A stretch of DNA of 64,000 nt from an uncultured Pseudomonadota bacterium (GCA_903875225.1 CAIQVJ010000013.1:1-64000), one strand, 5' to 3'; numbered from the stretch's first letter, positions 1-8,409 are shown. The notes: generated by a model from the sequence alone, not told the origin. Numbers and translations: made by a program.

Positions 1-1
1 C

Positions 2-100
2 CGAAGACAGGGCACGGTGACCGAGCGGACCTCGTCGGGCGGGGCCCCAGCCCCCGCCGGTCACCGGGATCGCGATCCGGTGGGGGACTACTTCTGGTGA
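2..100 (+). CDS. possible 3' end of a gene that starts before the window
   Basis: The frame beginning at base 2 is open from the window edge to a TGA at 98-100 and would end in Gly-Asp-Tyr-Phe-Trp. It is Gly/Ala/Pro/Arg-rich and matches no family I know. A second frame (starting at base 1) is also open here, so this is only the most economical reading. Its last seven codons lie in the first copy of a 24-bp tandem repeat. Very tentative. Confidence 0.22.
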   Translation, partial: RRQGTVTERTSSGGAPAPAGHRDRDPVGDYFW

Positions 101-128
101 GCGCTGGGGGACTACTTCGGGTGAGCGT
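81..128. repeat. 24-bp tandem direct repeat, two copies
   Basis: Bases 81-104 and 105-128 are adjacent copies of one 24-mer, TGGGGGACTACTTC[T/G]GGTGAGCG[C/T], differing at two positions. In one frame each copy reads Gly-Asp-Tyr-Phe-(Trp/Gly)-stop, as if the tail of the preceding gene with its stop codon had been duplicated. The repeat ends 17 bp before the next start codon. Confidence 0.9.
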
Positions 129-145
129 CACAGAGGTCACACGGG

Positions 146-1552
146 TTGTCGGCGCCCGCCCGCCTTCCAGCGCCCTTGAGATGCCTCGTCGTCGTCGCCC
201 TCCTGGGGTCGGGGGGCGCGTCGGCACAGCCGTCACCCAGCGGCGCGCGCCTGCTGGAGCGCGTGCACGCCGGCTTGCAAGACGGGTACCCTCTCCACGC
301 CATCCTCCACCTGATGCATCGCGGAGGCTATACCTGCCGGTTGAACATGGAGTTGGCTGCCTCCGCGGTGCGGGAGGCCGACGATGAGCTCCACCACGCC
401 AACGCCCAGTCAGCCAGGCTTTCGCTGCACCATGCCTACGCCATGGCGTCTGCGGCCGCTGGCGCCGAGCTCCCCTCTGCCTCCTCGTTTCCGGCCGACC
501 ACGATGTGGAGCGGGTTTGCGTCGATGCTGCCCGGGTGGCGATGGCCGAGTACGACATCGGTAGTCGAACGGGCGTCGAGGCGTTCGATCTGGCGAGCGC
601 AAAGGACACCGTGGTCGCTTACTCCGCCTACCTGAGGTGGTTCCCTACAGGCTTGCAGCGCGACGATGCAGAGCATCGGATCGAGGACATCCAGGTGCGG
701 CAGGCGCTGGGGCCGGGCACCATCGCGGACTATCAGCGAGTGCTGGCCTCGGAGATCGGTCTTCGTTACCACGCGCGCAGCGACCTCCGTGATCAGCTGG
801 CGTCCCTCGTGCTTCATGAGGCGGCAAGCTCGGGCGCGTTGGAATCATTTCTGGCGGCGTTCCCGGATTCGAGACTGGTCCCAGAGGCCAGACGACGTTT
901 GGATGAGCTCGGCTTTGCCGCGGCCGAGGCGGAAGGCATCGATGCCCTCCGAAGACTGGTGTCCGGCACCGAGAGCTCGTTGTCCACTCGGGCGGAGCGC
1001 CTGATCCTGCACCGCATGGCGCCAGACGGCTCGGAGAGGCAGCTCGCTGCCTACCTGAAGGACGCCTCCACGCGGTGCGCGGGCGCGGATTCGCCCGCCT
1101 GCGCCGCTGCGGTGCAACCCGTGATGATCGAGGCCGAACAGGCGATCTATGCCTTCTACAAGGCGCCAGACGACAATCACGGGTGTGTCCTTTTCCTCGA
1201 CAGGTACCCGAATTCGCTCATCCGCGCAGCAGTCGAGGCCGACCTTGACCGCATCGCGGACGAGTCGCGCGTCAAAATGGAGAGGCTGCTGGACAGCATC
1301 AGCGCCAGGGCGCAGGTCCCGACCGCGCCGGCCGCCTCGCGGACCGCCTTCGAGCTTCGCAAGTGGGACGGAACCTACAAAGTGGTGGCTGATCGGACGG
1401 GCACCTTCGACGACAACGTCCACGTGTGGTCCGTGCGCTGCGGTGGCGCAAACTGGGAAGAGAAGGACGTCCGCGAAGAGCGCGGCATGTACGACTACGA
1501 ATACCGGAGCCTGGACGAGGCGGCCCGGGCGTTCTGTTCGAGATTCCGGTGA
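146..1552 (+). CDS. exported protein with BamD/TPR-like helical repeats
   Basis: 468 residues. The start is TTG at 146: the frame is closed by TGA at 122, AGAGG lies at 132-136 as ribosome site, and this start gives a signal peptide (hydrophobic residues 13-25, likely cut after Ala-Ser-Ala at 27). Three stretches of the form 'yl..FP.s.l..eA...l..l' (for example FLAAFPDSRLVPEARRRLDEL and FLDRYPNSLIRAAVEADL) resemble helical repeats of the BamD/YbgF type. The C-terminal ~100 residues are a separate, Trp/Tyr-rich part. There is no catalytic motif, so a periplasmic scaffold is the inference. The 3' end is antisense to the extended frame of the interrupted gene that follows. Existence is well supported; function is unknown. 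Confidence 0.72.
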   Translation: MSAPARLPAPLRCLVVVALLGSGGASAQPSPSGARLLERVHAGLQDGYPLHAILHLMHRGGYTCRLNMELAASAVREADDELHHANAQSARLSLHHAYAMASAAAGAELPSASSFPADHDVERVCVDAARVAMAEYDIGSRTGVEAFDLASAKDTVVAYSAYLRWFPTGLQRDDAEHRIEDIQVRQALGPGTIADYQRVLASEIGLRYHARSDLRDQLASLVLHEAASSGALESFLAAFPDSRLVPEARRRLDELGFAAAEAEGIDALRRLVSGTESSLSTRAERLILHRMAPDGSERQLAAYLKDASTRCAGADSPACAAAVQPVMIEAEQAIYAFYKAPDDNHGCVLFLDRYPNSLIRAAVEADLDRIADESRVKMERLLDSISARAQVPTAPAASRTAFELRKWDGTYKVVADRTGTFDDNVHVWSVRCGGANWEEKDVREERGMYDYEYRSLDEAARAFCSRFR

Positions 1553-2039
1553 CCGGTGCGCTCTTGCGCTTGACGCGGTTGATGATCGCGCTGCGGTCCC
1601 CCGCCCAGATGTCCGCATCCTCCAGATCGTACCCGATCGAGAGCGGACGTCGCAGGGCCTCCCTCGCAGCCGGGGTATGCTCGGCCGGCGGGAGCATCGC
1701 GGGAGTGTCGGTCCGCGCTGCCTCGAGGGGATGCATGCCCTGGTCGAGCATGCCCGGGGCGCTGCTGGACAAGAGCGTTGGCGGCCGACGGAGCGCGCCG
1801 GTGCAGGTGTACTGCGTGGGCACCGGCTGCGAGGATCTCTCAAGCGACCTCGAAAGCACCGGTGCGGGCGCACCGGAATCCTGAAAGGCCTGCTCGATCG
1901 CCTGGAGATCGTCCAGGCGAAGCGGATCGGCAGGGAGGATCAGCCATGGTCCCGGTCTCGCCGGTCCGAATTCCCGAACGGTGGCGATTATGCGGTCGCG
2001 CCACGTGGAGGCACCGCCCGCTGCGACTGTCGGCCCGAT
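1299..2039 (-). pseudogene. in-frame continuation of the lipoprotein gene after an internal TGA
   Basis: Immediately after the TGA at 2042-2040 the same frame stays open to 1299. It reads like protein for about 160 codons (for example TVAAGGASTWRDRIIATVR, and further on IGYDLEDADIWAGDRSAIIN). A segment around 1990-1870 (WLILPADPLRLDDLQAIEQA) loosely recalls the ExbD/TolR periplasmic domain. Past about 1550 it runs antisense to the previous gene and looks less like coding, so the original stop is uncertain. The simplest reading is that one nonsense change, or a sequencing error, split a gene of up to about 420 codons. A separate gene starting at GTG 1859 is possible, but it has no ribosome site or signal peptide. 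Confidence 0.5.
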
Positions 2040-2570
2040 TCAGCCCCCCGTTGCCGGCCCGATCTCCAGATCGTCTCCACGCCCCCAGCCATCCGCGGTG
2101 AACACGGCCCGTGCAGTCGCGCCGATGCGCTCTGGGGACGCGAGCACGAAGATCGTGACGGAAGGGGAGATCTGCCCCCTCCCAGATGCGCGGAACATGG
2201 GCGTGCCGCCTATCGTGATGTCCACATCCAACCAGTTGCCATCTGCGGCGAAGGCGTCCGCTTGCCAGAGTGCGCCCAGCGACTGCCATGTGGCCCACGG
2301 TGGCGCCTTGATCGGTCGCCCCGAGGTGCCGAAGGCGTCCTTCAACGAGGTGCAGGGGGGCTCTCCCGTCAGGCACAGGGTCTCGCCGACCAGCACCCCG
2401 AGATCCCGCCCCTCCAGTACGACATGGCCTCCGGTGGTCAACTCCACCCCCGGGAAGGGCTGCGGCGCACAGCCAGCCAGGATTACCGCCGCTGCTGACC
2501 AGCCCGCGCGGGTGAGGGGCAGGGAGCACCCATTCCGTCCAGAAGCGCGCTTTGCTGTGTCATCGAGCAT
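2040..2570 (-). CDS. lipoprotein, prematurely stopped (N-terminal part of a split gene)
   Basis: 176 residues to a TGA at 2042-2040. From ATG 2570 the N-terminus has basic residues, a hydrophobic run and the lipobox LAGC (Cys about residue 34), so the product should be a lipid-anchored envelope protein. The mature part is Gly- and Trp-rich with no recognised domain. Its last residues (DDLEIGPATGG) run directly into protein-like sequence beyond the TGA in the same frame. TGA is the normal stop for many genes in this window, so a changed genetic code is not the explanation. It is either a real truncation, a pseudogene or a sequence error. Confidence 0.55.
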   Translation of the reverse strand: MLDDTAKRASGRNGCSLPLTRAGWSAAAVILAGCAPQPFPGVELTTGGHVVLEGRDLGVLVGETLCLTGEPPCTSLKDAFGTSGRPIKAPPWATWQSLGALWQADAFAADGNWLDVDITIGGTPMFRASGRGQISPSVTIFVLASPERIGATARAVFTADGWGRGDDLEIGPATGG

Positions 2571-2626
2571 GCAGTTGGTCTATCGCCCGCGGGGGCGGGC
2601 CGGGAGCGCCCGCGCTCCCTGCCGAA

Positions 2627-3226
2627 CTACGGGATCACGCCCCACCTGGTCTTCAGCAGCTCGAGGGGGAACGCCATGACCGCGTCCTGGGACACGAGCC
2701 AGTCCGGGACGGTGCCGCCGGCGTTCGAGGTCACCTTGTAGGCGATGGTCCCGGCCGTCTTGTCATAGGTCCAGCCGCCCGTGTTGTATGGGGTGTAGAC
2801 GGCGTCCGCGTGGGCGTTCAGGGCGCTCGCGTAGGGGCCGGTCATCGCTCCCGGTGCACCGTCGTGCTTCACGAGGTCCCACTCCACGCGGGCCCTGTCT
2901 GCGGTCTGCTCCACCACCTTCATGGCGATGACGTACTCGCGGGAGCTCACCAGCATGTTCCCGCCGGTGAGCTGGTAGATCACGGTGTACCCGTCGTCCC
3001 GTTTCTCCAGCGTCTTGCACTGTATCAGCGCCTTCACGCCCATCACCGACGCCCCGAGCGGGTAGTGATCGCAGTCCATGATCGCGGCCACGAACGCCGC
3101 GGTGCTGATGTCCGCACCCTTCGTCTGGACGGTGGTGCTCATGGTCTTGCCCCCCCCGTTGGCGCGGGGCACGAGATCCATGGCAGGGGCGGCGACGGCG
3201 GGCAGGCAGAGGAGCGCGAGGAACAT
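2627..3226 (-). CDS. exported START/SRPBCC-like lipid-binding protein
   Basis: 199 residues. ATG 3226 is chosen because AAAGGAGGG sits just upstream and the first ~13 residues (MFLALLCLPAVAA) form a short signal peptide. The frame is open further upstream but lacks these features. The mature protein follows the START-domain pattern: a segment of Tyr, Gln and Thr strands (DGYTVIYQLTGG), a 'SREYVIAMKVVE' strand, 'GGWTYDK' and a C-terminal helix beginning GGTVPDWLVSQ and ending LELLKTRWG. In the family this cavity binds a lipid or other hydrophobic ligand. Being exported, it could shuttle lipid in the periplasm; that role is inference. It has its own upstream spacer (3227-3466), in which I see no gene. 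Confidence 0.72.
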   Translation of the reverse strand: MFLALLCLPAVAAPAMDLVPRANGGGKTMSTTVQTKGADISTAAFVAAIMDCDHYPLGASVMGVKALIQCKTLEKRDDGYTVIYQLTGGNMLVSSREYVIAMKVVEQTADRARVEWDLVKHDGAPGAMTGPYASALNAHADAVYTPYNTGGWTYDKTAGTIAYKVTSNAGGTVPDWLVSQDAVMAFPLELLKTRWGVIP

Positions 3227-3466
3227 GGACCCTCCTTTAGCCCGAAGTGCGCCCGAAGCGAAGCGCGGACACACGCGTGAGCCCCCGTTCTGCGCCTCCA
3301 GAGAGGGCAACCGGTCTGCGAGCCGGAACATGAGGGCATGCGCCTTGGAGTCCGCCGGCGGGCAGCCGAATTGTCGACGGTTGGACCCGGCGAACACCAA
3401 CACGCGGAGGGGCCGGTCGACCGCTTGGAGAGAAGTGTTGGTGTCGTCCGGGTTCCTGTACGCCGA

Positions 3467-3952
3467 TCAGGTAGCGTCAACCTGTCTTTCCAATTCCGTC
3501 CACTCGGCGTCGAGGCGCGCCCGCGTCGCGTCCCAGGACGACGCGACCGTGGTGTCCAGGCCGGAGTAGTCCTTCGTGAAGGCGTCGTACTTGGCTTCGA
3601 CAGCCGCCACCCTCGCCTCCAGGCCGGCCTTCTCCTTTCCATTTGCCTTCTTGGCCCGGGCCTTCAGGTCTGCAATCTTCTTGTCCAGAGCGACGAGGTT
3701 GAGCGTGACCGTGTGGCGATAGTCCTCCCGAAGGGTCGTGAAGTTCGCCTCCATAGCGGCGATCTTCTTGTCAGCCTCCGCCTGCGCGTTTCGGGCTTCC
3801 TGGTCCGCCTTGGTCCTGGCCGCTGCGATCGCCGTGTTGGCGTCGACCTGGGCCTTGTCGGCGGTGCGTTGCATCTCTGCGGCATCGTCACCACAGGCGA
3901 TCGCGAGGGGAATGGCGCAGAGAACGATTGATAGAACGTAGGTACGAAGCAT
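3467..3952 (-). CDS. coiled-coil lipoprotein
   Basis: 161 residues from ATG 3952. The N-terminus MLRTYVLSIVLCAIPLAIACGDD is a lipoprotein signal with lipid Cys at residue 20; Gly-Asp-Asp after the Cys could act as a retention signal. Residues ~28-125 are rich in Ala, Lys, Glu and Gln with heptad spacing (repeated 'AxxKAxxEAxxA'), predicting a long coiled coil, as in Lpp-like or spacer lipoproteins. The ribosome site is weak. It is divergent from the lipid kinase gene, and the shared 210-bp spacer carries a palindrome. No enzyme motif is seen; a structural or adaptor role in the envelope is inferred. Confidence 0.75.
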   Translation of the reverse strand: MLRTYVLSIVLCAIPLAIACGDDAAEMQRTADKAQVDANTAIAAARTKADQEARNAQAEADKKIAAMEANFTTLREDYRHTVTLNLVALDKKIADLKARAKKANGKEKAGLEARVAAVEAKYDAFTKDYSGLDTTVASSWDATRARLDAEWTELERQVDAT

Positions 3953-4075
3953 GGGGCTCTCGGGTGGCATGGTGTGTACACGCATCCTGGCTGGATTCAA
4001 CCCCGGCGTGAAACAAGGTCGGATCAGGGTGAGCCACCTGGCCGTGCAAAACCCGAATCTGGTGATTGGGTTTCG

Positions 4076-4092
4076 TGACGACGTGGTCGTCA
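4076..4092. promoter_or_regulatory. perfect palindrome in a divergent promoter region
   Basis: TGACGAC-GTG-GTCGTCA is an exact 7-bp inverted repeat around a 3-bp centre. It lies 70 bp before the lipid kinase start and 123 bp before the start of the divergent coiled-coil lipoprotein gene. Size and place fit an operator for a dimeric regulator. No regulator is encoded next to it. Confidence 0.35.
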
Positions 4093-4162
4093 ACTCCGGT
4101 TCCGTGATTATTCCTGGACGACACCCCATTTGAATCCGGCCCCGCGGGCGGATACGAGCGCC

Positions 4163-5392
4163 ATGAAAAAATCAAAGTCATCGTCCCCTGACGTCCTTCT
4201 GTGCCTCGAGGATGAACAGCGTCGGGCGCACAAGCGATCGAAGAAGGTCGACCGCGCGCGGGAGCAACTGGACCGACGGTTGCGGAGGCTCGCCGCCACG
4301 GAGAGCCGGGTCGCGAGGCTCGAGGCCATCCTCGCTGCACCCCGCAAGGAGCGCCTGGGGGACCACGCGGAGAGCGATGGCGCGCTCCAGGACGCACTGC
4401 TCATCTTCAACCCCGGGGCCGGGCGGGACAGTGAGGACAACGCGCTTCGACTCGCGCAGGTGGTGAGCGCGTTGCGCGCGCATGGGGTCCGGGCCCGCAC
4501 CGAGATCAAGACCTCCGGGAAGGCAGCGAGGGCGCAGGCCCGCGAGCTGGTGAAGGCGGGCGGCGGGCTCCTGATCGTCGCGGGGGGCGATGGCACCATT
4601 GGGGATGTCGCTGCAGAGTTGGTGGGGAGCGACGTGGTGCTCGGGATCATCCCGCTCGGTACGATGAACAATCTCGCGCGATCCCTCGGGGTGCCCCTCG
4701 ACATCGAAGCGGCCTGTGCCCTGATCGGCATCCGGACGACTCGCCGCATCGACGCCGGGCGGCTCTCCTCGACCGAGAGCCCTGACGTCCAGTACTTCTT
4801 CGACTGCGCGGGTGTTGGGTTGCTCGCGGTGGCGGCGGTAGCTGGCCAGGCGTTCGAGAAGCACCACTGGCGGGTGCTCCCGGGCGCGATCCGCAAGTTC
4901 TTCGAGTCCAGGCTTGGCACCGTGCAGGTCGAGATGGATGGGCGGCTCCTCGCGGCATCGACCTGCATGGTCACCATCTCCAATGCCCCGCTCATGGGGA
5001 ACAAGTTGCTTGCCGCGCCCGGGGCCCGGATGGATGACGGCTTCCTGGACGTCGCCGTGTACGACGGGATGGGGAACGTGGCGCTCGCGGAACATTTCCT
5101 CGCTGCCGCAGCGGGGAGGGCCGATGCAGTGCCCTGCTACCAGGCGCGGAGCATTCGGATAACGGCGGAGGAGGCGCTGCCCTCGAGCGCGGACATGAAC
5201 GTGAACCCTGTGCGGCACGTCATCGAGGTCGCGGTTGTCCCCCGCGCCGTCGAGGTCATCGTCGGCAACGGAATCGGCCTGACCACTCCCGTGCTGGCGG
5301 CGCCCGCGGCGCCGCCATTCGCACCGGACCCCCGGGTCGTCACCCCTGCAAGCGCGCCGGTGGGCGAGGACGGTCTCGCAAACGGGGCTTGA
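4163..5392 (+). CDS. diacylglycerol/sphingosine kinase-type lipid kinase with coiled-coil extension
   Basis: 409 residues from ATG 4163; a TTG at 4130 is an alternative. Residues ~15-65 are charged and helical, likely a coiled coil, absent from typical ~300-residue YegS/DgkB proteins. The catalytic domain follows: LLIFNPGAG (79-87), the nucleotide-binding motif GGDGT (141-145) and PLGTMNNLARSLG (164-176), matching the family's 'PxGTxNdfAr'. A C-terminal beta-rich lobe ends near 375 and an Ala/Pro tail follows. The family phosphorylates diacylglycerol or related lipids with ATP at the membrane. The convergent neighbour is a PAP2 phosphatase, which would do the opposite reaction. Substrate is not determined. 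Confidence 0.9.
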   Translation: MKKSKSSSPDVLLCLEDEQRRAHKRSKKVDRAREQLDRRLRRLAATESRVARLEAILAAPRKERLGDHAESDGALQDALLIFNPGAGRDSEDNALRLAQVVSALRAHGVRARTEIKTSGKAARAQARELVKAGGGLLIVAGGDGTIGDVAAELVGSDVVLGIIPLGTMNNLARSLGVPLDIEAACALIGIRTTRRIDAGRLSSTESPDVQYFFDCAGVGLLAVAAVAGQAFEKHHWRVLPGAIRKFFESRLGTVQVEMDGRLLAASTCMVTISNAPLMGNKLLAAPGARMDDGFLDVAVYDGMGNVALAEHFLAAAAGRADAVPCYQARSIRITAEEALPSSADMNVNPVRHVIEVAVVPRAVEVIVGNGIGLTTPVLAAPAAPPFAPDPRVVTPASAPVGEDGLANGA

Positions 5393-5426
5393 GGGGAGCG
5401 CATCGAGGCCGGCCCCGCCCGTCGGG

Positions 5427-6110
5427 TCACCCCGCCTTGCGGCGTCGGTCTACCTCGAGGGCGGACACGCACAGGGAGAGCCACAGCGTGCCCGCCGAGT
5501 ACCCGCCCATCACGTCGCTGAGGTAGTGGACGCCGAGGTACAGGCGGCTGAACCCGATCGCCAGCACGAGGAGGGCAGCCGCCAGGGCCACGGGTACGCG
5601 GGCGTGCTTCCCCGCGTGGAGGATGGTCATGTAGGAGAGCAGGCCGTAGCCGCAGAGGGAGCCCAGGGCGTGCCCGCTGGGAAAGCTGAAGCTCGCCCCG
5701 ACGAAGGCATCGGAGCCGAGGGGTCGGGGGCGGTGCACGAGGGACTTGAGCGCCAGGTCCACGATCCCGGCGCCGGCGAACGTGGCGACCCACCCGGTGC
5801 AGCCGACCCAGTCCCGGCGCCGCCCGAGCCATGCCGCCCCCAGCAGTCCGAGCGCGCCCATCGCGGCGGGTGAGCCCAACATCGAGACGACGAAGAAGGC
5901 GGAGTCACCAGTCGGAGTCGCGACCTGGCGCAGGCGGCCCAACACGACGGTGTCGAGCTTCGTTATCGCCTCCCCGTTGACCACGTCCTCCGTGAGCCCG
6001 GCGAAGAGGCGGAGCGCCAACAGGGCCAGCAGGAGGCCGAGGGTGAGGTGCAAGCCAACAGCACCCTTGCGGGTGAATCGTGCCGCGAGGAAGCGGGAGA
6101 GGGTCGCCAT
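5427..6110 (-). CDS. PAP2-family membrane phosphatase
   Basis: 227 residues. All three PAP2 motifs are present: KSLVHRPRP (KxxxxxxRP), PSGH, and SRLYLGVHYLSDV (SRxxxxxHxxxD), with the two catalytic His residues intact. Hydrophobic segments suggest five to six membrane helices, with the active site between helices facing the periplasm. The family removes phosphate from phosphatidic acid, undecaprenyl pyrophosphate or similar lipids. The N-terminus has basic residues and no signal peptide. It converges on the lipid kinase gene with 34 bp between stops. The substrate cannot be told from sequence. Confidence 0.93.
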   Translation of the reverse strand: MATLSRFLAARFTRKGAVGLHLTLGLLLALLALRLFAGLTEDVVNGEAITKLDTVVLGRLRQVATPTGDSAFFVVSMLGSPAAMGALGLLGAAWLGRRRDWVGCTGWVATFAGAGIVDLALKSLVHRPRPLGSDAFVGASFSFPSGHALGSLCGYGLLSYMTILHAGKHARVPVALAAALLVLAIGFSRLYLGVHYLSDVMGGYSAGTLWLSLCVSALEVDRRRKAG

Positions 6111-6247
6111 GGAGGCTTGTGGGTAAGCACGTGTTGGTCGTCCGGCGCGACTGTGTGAGAGTGCACACCCGCTGTCGCCGGACGAGGCAGTCGCGGGCGC
6201 CAGTCGGGCGGGAGCCCGGCCGGGGCGCCCGGATCACGCCAGGAGGG

Positions 6248-7051
6248 TCACTTCGGGTCCACCCTTCGGAGCGGGATCCACGCGGCGTCGGTCGGGGAGC
6301 GTGGGTCGAAGGTGGCATCGGGGTGGCCGACGATGCGGCCGGTCACCGGATGGACCCAATAGGCAGCGTTGGTGGCGGGGAGGTCGATGACCCTCCCGGC
6401 GACCGGGTCGACATACCCGCTCGAACCGCCCAACACGTCACGCACGCCCTCATTGATGCGCGCCTGCGAGGCGTCCCGCTGCTGTGTCACCTCGGCCCAC
6501 TGAGCCTGCGAGAAGTCGCGGTCTGCCTGGGCCTGGCGCCCGAGCGCCATGGAGTTGGCCAGGTTCTGGGCGGCGATCCCGCTCGCGCCGAAGGCCGCGG
6601 GGTTGACGATCTGGACCGTCGCGGCCACCTGTGGCAACCAGCCCGCGTATCCCTGCCATTGCTCGGCCACCGACGCCGCCCAGGTGAGCACCATCGTGGC
6701 GCTGTCGTAGGCTGGGGCCACGCTGCAACGGGCCACGCCCCGGCACACCGCCCCGGCCACCTGATAGTGGGCGTCGAACTCCCATGCCTGCGGAAAGCCA
6801 GGAACCGGTGCGGCTGGGCGCGGGCGCCCGAGGGTGAGCCCCACGAGCCCGGTGGGCGCCAGCTTGTCGAACACGAAGCGGTCCGGCGAAATGTACAGCG
6901 GTACGCCCGCGTTCCCGACGACGGTGGTCACGGCACGGCGGTCCGGCGCCACCGCCACGACGGCGAACGGCCCGTCTTCGGTGATCTGCCAGCCGGGCGC
7001 CACCGCCACGCGGAGGTGTGAGCCCTGGTAGAACGTAGGCTGCTGCTGCAT
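6248..7051 (-). CDS. hypothetical cytoplasmic protein
   Basis: 267 residues from ATG 7051. There is no signal peptide or membrane helix. The N-terminal ~90 residues are beta-rich and begin QPTFYQGSHLRVAVAPGW. A middle helical segment (~155-200) is rich in Ala, Gln and Asp (QAQADRDFSQAQWAEVTQQR). The C-terminus has two similar short units, VDPVAGRVIDLP and VHPVTGRIVGHP, each followed by an aromatic or hydrophobic segment. I do not recognise a family. It stands alone, minus-strand, between the PAP2 gene and a 309-bp gap. Codon use fits the window. Confidence 0.7.
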   Translation of the reverse strand: MQQQPTFYQGSHLRVAVAPGWQITEDGPFAVVAVAPDRRAVTTVVGNAGVPLYISPDRFVFDKLAPTGLVGLTLGRPRPAAPVPGFPQAWEFDAHYQVAGAVCRGVARCSVAPAYDSATMVLTWAASVAEQWQGYAGWLPQVAATVQIVNPAAFGASGIAAQNLANSMALGRQAQADRDFSQAQWAEVTQQRDASQARINEGVRDVLGGSSGYVDPVAGRVIDLPATNAAYWVHPVTGRIVGHPDATFDPRSPTDAAWIPLRRVDPK

Positions 7052-7204
7052 TTTCTACGCCTATCCCGGTCCGGGGGGCTCGGCGGCCTCCCGGTGGCTG
7101 GCCGAGGAGCGTCGCGAGGCATGCGGGGCGCCTCCGCCTCTGGCGCCGAGCGTGGGGGTGCGGGCCCGGGAGGCGGGCCCGCCACGATCGAGGGGGGCTG
7201 CCGG

Positions 7205-7336
7205 ATGGAACCGGACTGCGGGTGCCTCGAGCATGGCACCGTCGAGGGGTGCGTCGCAGGGCTCACCGCGAGTGCGTCGGTGATGACGCCGGATGTGTCG
7301 ACCTGCATCGCCGACGAGTCGTGCGGCGCAATGTGA
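7205..7336 (+). CDS. candidate 43-residue Cys-rich peptide in the 7052-7360 gap
   Basis: The 309-bp stretch 7052-7360 holds no clear gene. The best candidate is this 43-codon frame: ATG 7205 with AGGGGGG eight bases upstream, five Cys residues and an acidic start (MEPDCGCLEHGTVEGC). Overlapping minus-strand frames of 96 and 126 codons are Arg/Pro-rich and look like antisense noise. There is no homology that I recognise. It may equally be non-coding. Confidence 0.25.
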   Translation: MEPDCGCLEHGTVEGCVAGLTASASVMTPDVSTCIADESCGAM

Positions 7337-7360
7337 GTGAGGCTGTTGCAACCGCTCGAC

Positions 7361-8107
7361 CTACTCCGCGCCGATCACGTTCAACCCATACGGCGGCGAA
7401 GCGTTGACCAGCCAACCCTCGCGGCAGCGCATCACCCGGCTGTCGAACAGGAGCCCCGCCTTCTGCGCACGGAGCGTGTATCGCCCCGGAGGCACGTTCA
7501 GGAAGAGCACGCCGCCGTCGTCGCTGGTGCTCGTGAGGTCCGGGTCCGGGTAGATGACCCCGTTCTCGCTGTTGCGCGCGAAGTAGACAGGCCCGTGCCC
7601 GGCCGCGACCGCTGGCTCGATGGTGACGGTGGCACCGGGCTCGCCGTGAAACGGGCCATGCCACATGTCGCAGCCCAGACAGGTCACAGTCGTGGCGATC
7701 TGGCACGCCGCCGGGTCCGGCGTGACCCCCGAAAACGCCGCCATCAGCCCGTACATCTCCTGGTCCGGCACCTGGAATGTGACCCCCGAGATCCCCGCCT
7801 CGGGAACGTCGAGCGTGCCGGTCTGGATCGGCGGCAGCCCCGCGGCCGAGAGCGTGAAGGTGCCCTCCCCGCCGGCGGGGGCGTCGAGGGTGAACGTCCC
7901 GTCGCCGGCTGTGACGCCGCGGGCATCCGGCACCTCGAGCGTGGCCACCTCCGCGCCGACGACCGCACCACCGCCAAGCGCAAACTCAACGGCCACCCCG
8001 CTCGCCGGGGCCACCGGACCGGTCCACGCCTCCGCGGTGTCGTGGGTCCCCGAGTCATCGGCGGGCGGAGCTCCGGGCGGGTCCAGGCAGGCGAGCAGCA
8101 GCAGCAT
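7361..8107 (-). CDS. lipoprotein with carboxypeptidase-regulatory-like beta domain
   Basis: 248 residues. ATG 8107 is preferred over GTG 8113 because ATAGGAGG lies at the right distance from the ATG. Six residues later is the lipobox LLAC, so the mature protein is lipid-anchored; an acidic Asp/Thr/Ser linker follows (DDSGTHDTAE). The rest alternates strands and Gly turns (GDGTFTLDAPAGGEGTFTL; VLFLNVPPGRYTLRAQKAG). The last pattern is the signature of CarboxypepD_reg/CnaB-like folds. A short CxxC (TCLGC) near the middle may be a disulfide. Probably a surface or periplasmic protein of unknown role. Confidence 0.72.
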   Translation of the reverse strand: MLLLLACLDPPGAPPADDSGTHDTAEAWTGPVAPASGVAVEFALGGGAVVGAEVATLEVPDARGVTAGDGTFTLDAPAGGEGTFTLSAAGLPPIQTGTLDVPEAGISGVTFQVPDQEMYGLMAAFSGVTPDPAACQIATTVTCLGCDMWHGPFHGEPGATVTIEPAVAAGHGPVYFARNSENGVIYPDPDLTSTSDDGGVLFLNVPPGRYTLRAQKAGLLFDSRVMRCREGWLVNASPPYGLNVIGAE

Positions 8108-8172
8108 CGACACCTCCTATTTCGGACAGCCCGCAGGTGTTCGTGAGCGACACCAACCCAGGCGATGCGCCA

Positions 8173-8220
8173 AGGAGCTTGCGGAGTCTGCCCGCGAGGG
8201 TGTACCCTGCGGGGATGCGC
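8173..8220 (+). promoter_or_regulatory. repeated promoter-like element, copy 1
   Basis: TTGCGG (8179-8184), an 18-bp spacer and TACCCT (8203-8208), followed six bases later by an ATG (8215). A near copy occurs at 9051-9098 with the same spacing and the same following GGATGYGCTC. It lies in the 302-bp gap 8108-8409, which otherwise holds no gene unless the next gene starts at this ATG. Confidence 0.45.
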
Positions 8221-8409
8221 TCACCGTCAGGCCCTTCATGTTCCGTGCCTCCGTGGTCGGGGGCTGCGCGGCTGCGTATCGAGCCAGAGCACGCCGGCGA
8301 CGATGGGGTGCTCGGCGTCGGCATCCGACCCTCCAGCTGTGGACGCGATCTCCTGGACCTCGCCCGACCGCGCTCGACGGACCGGGCGATCCGCGCCGGC
8401 AGAGCCTGC

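Noticed and set aside
2040..2042. TGA as selenocysteine codon or recoded sense codon
   Set aside because: No redox or selenoprotein context at the site, no SECIS-like hairpin that I can make out just after it, and TGA is the normal stop for many genes here.
8215..8409. N-terminal 65-residue extension of the AgmX-like protein from ATG 8215
   Set aside because: Although an ATG follows the promoter hexamer, this would put the lipoprotein signal about 100 residues inside the protein. The shorter start keeps a normal signal, but the point is not settled.
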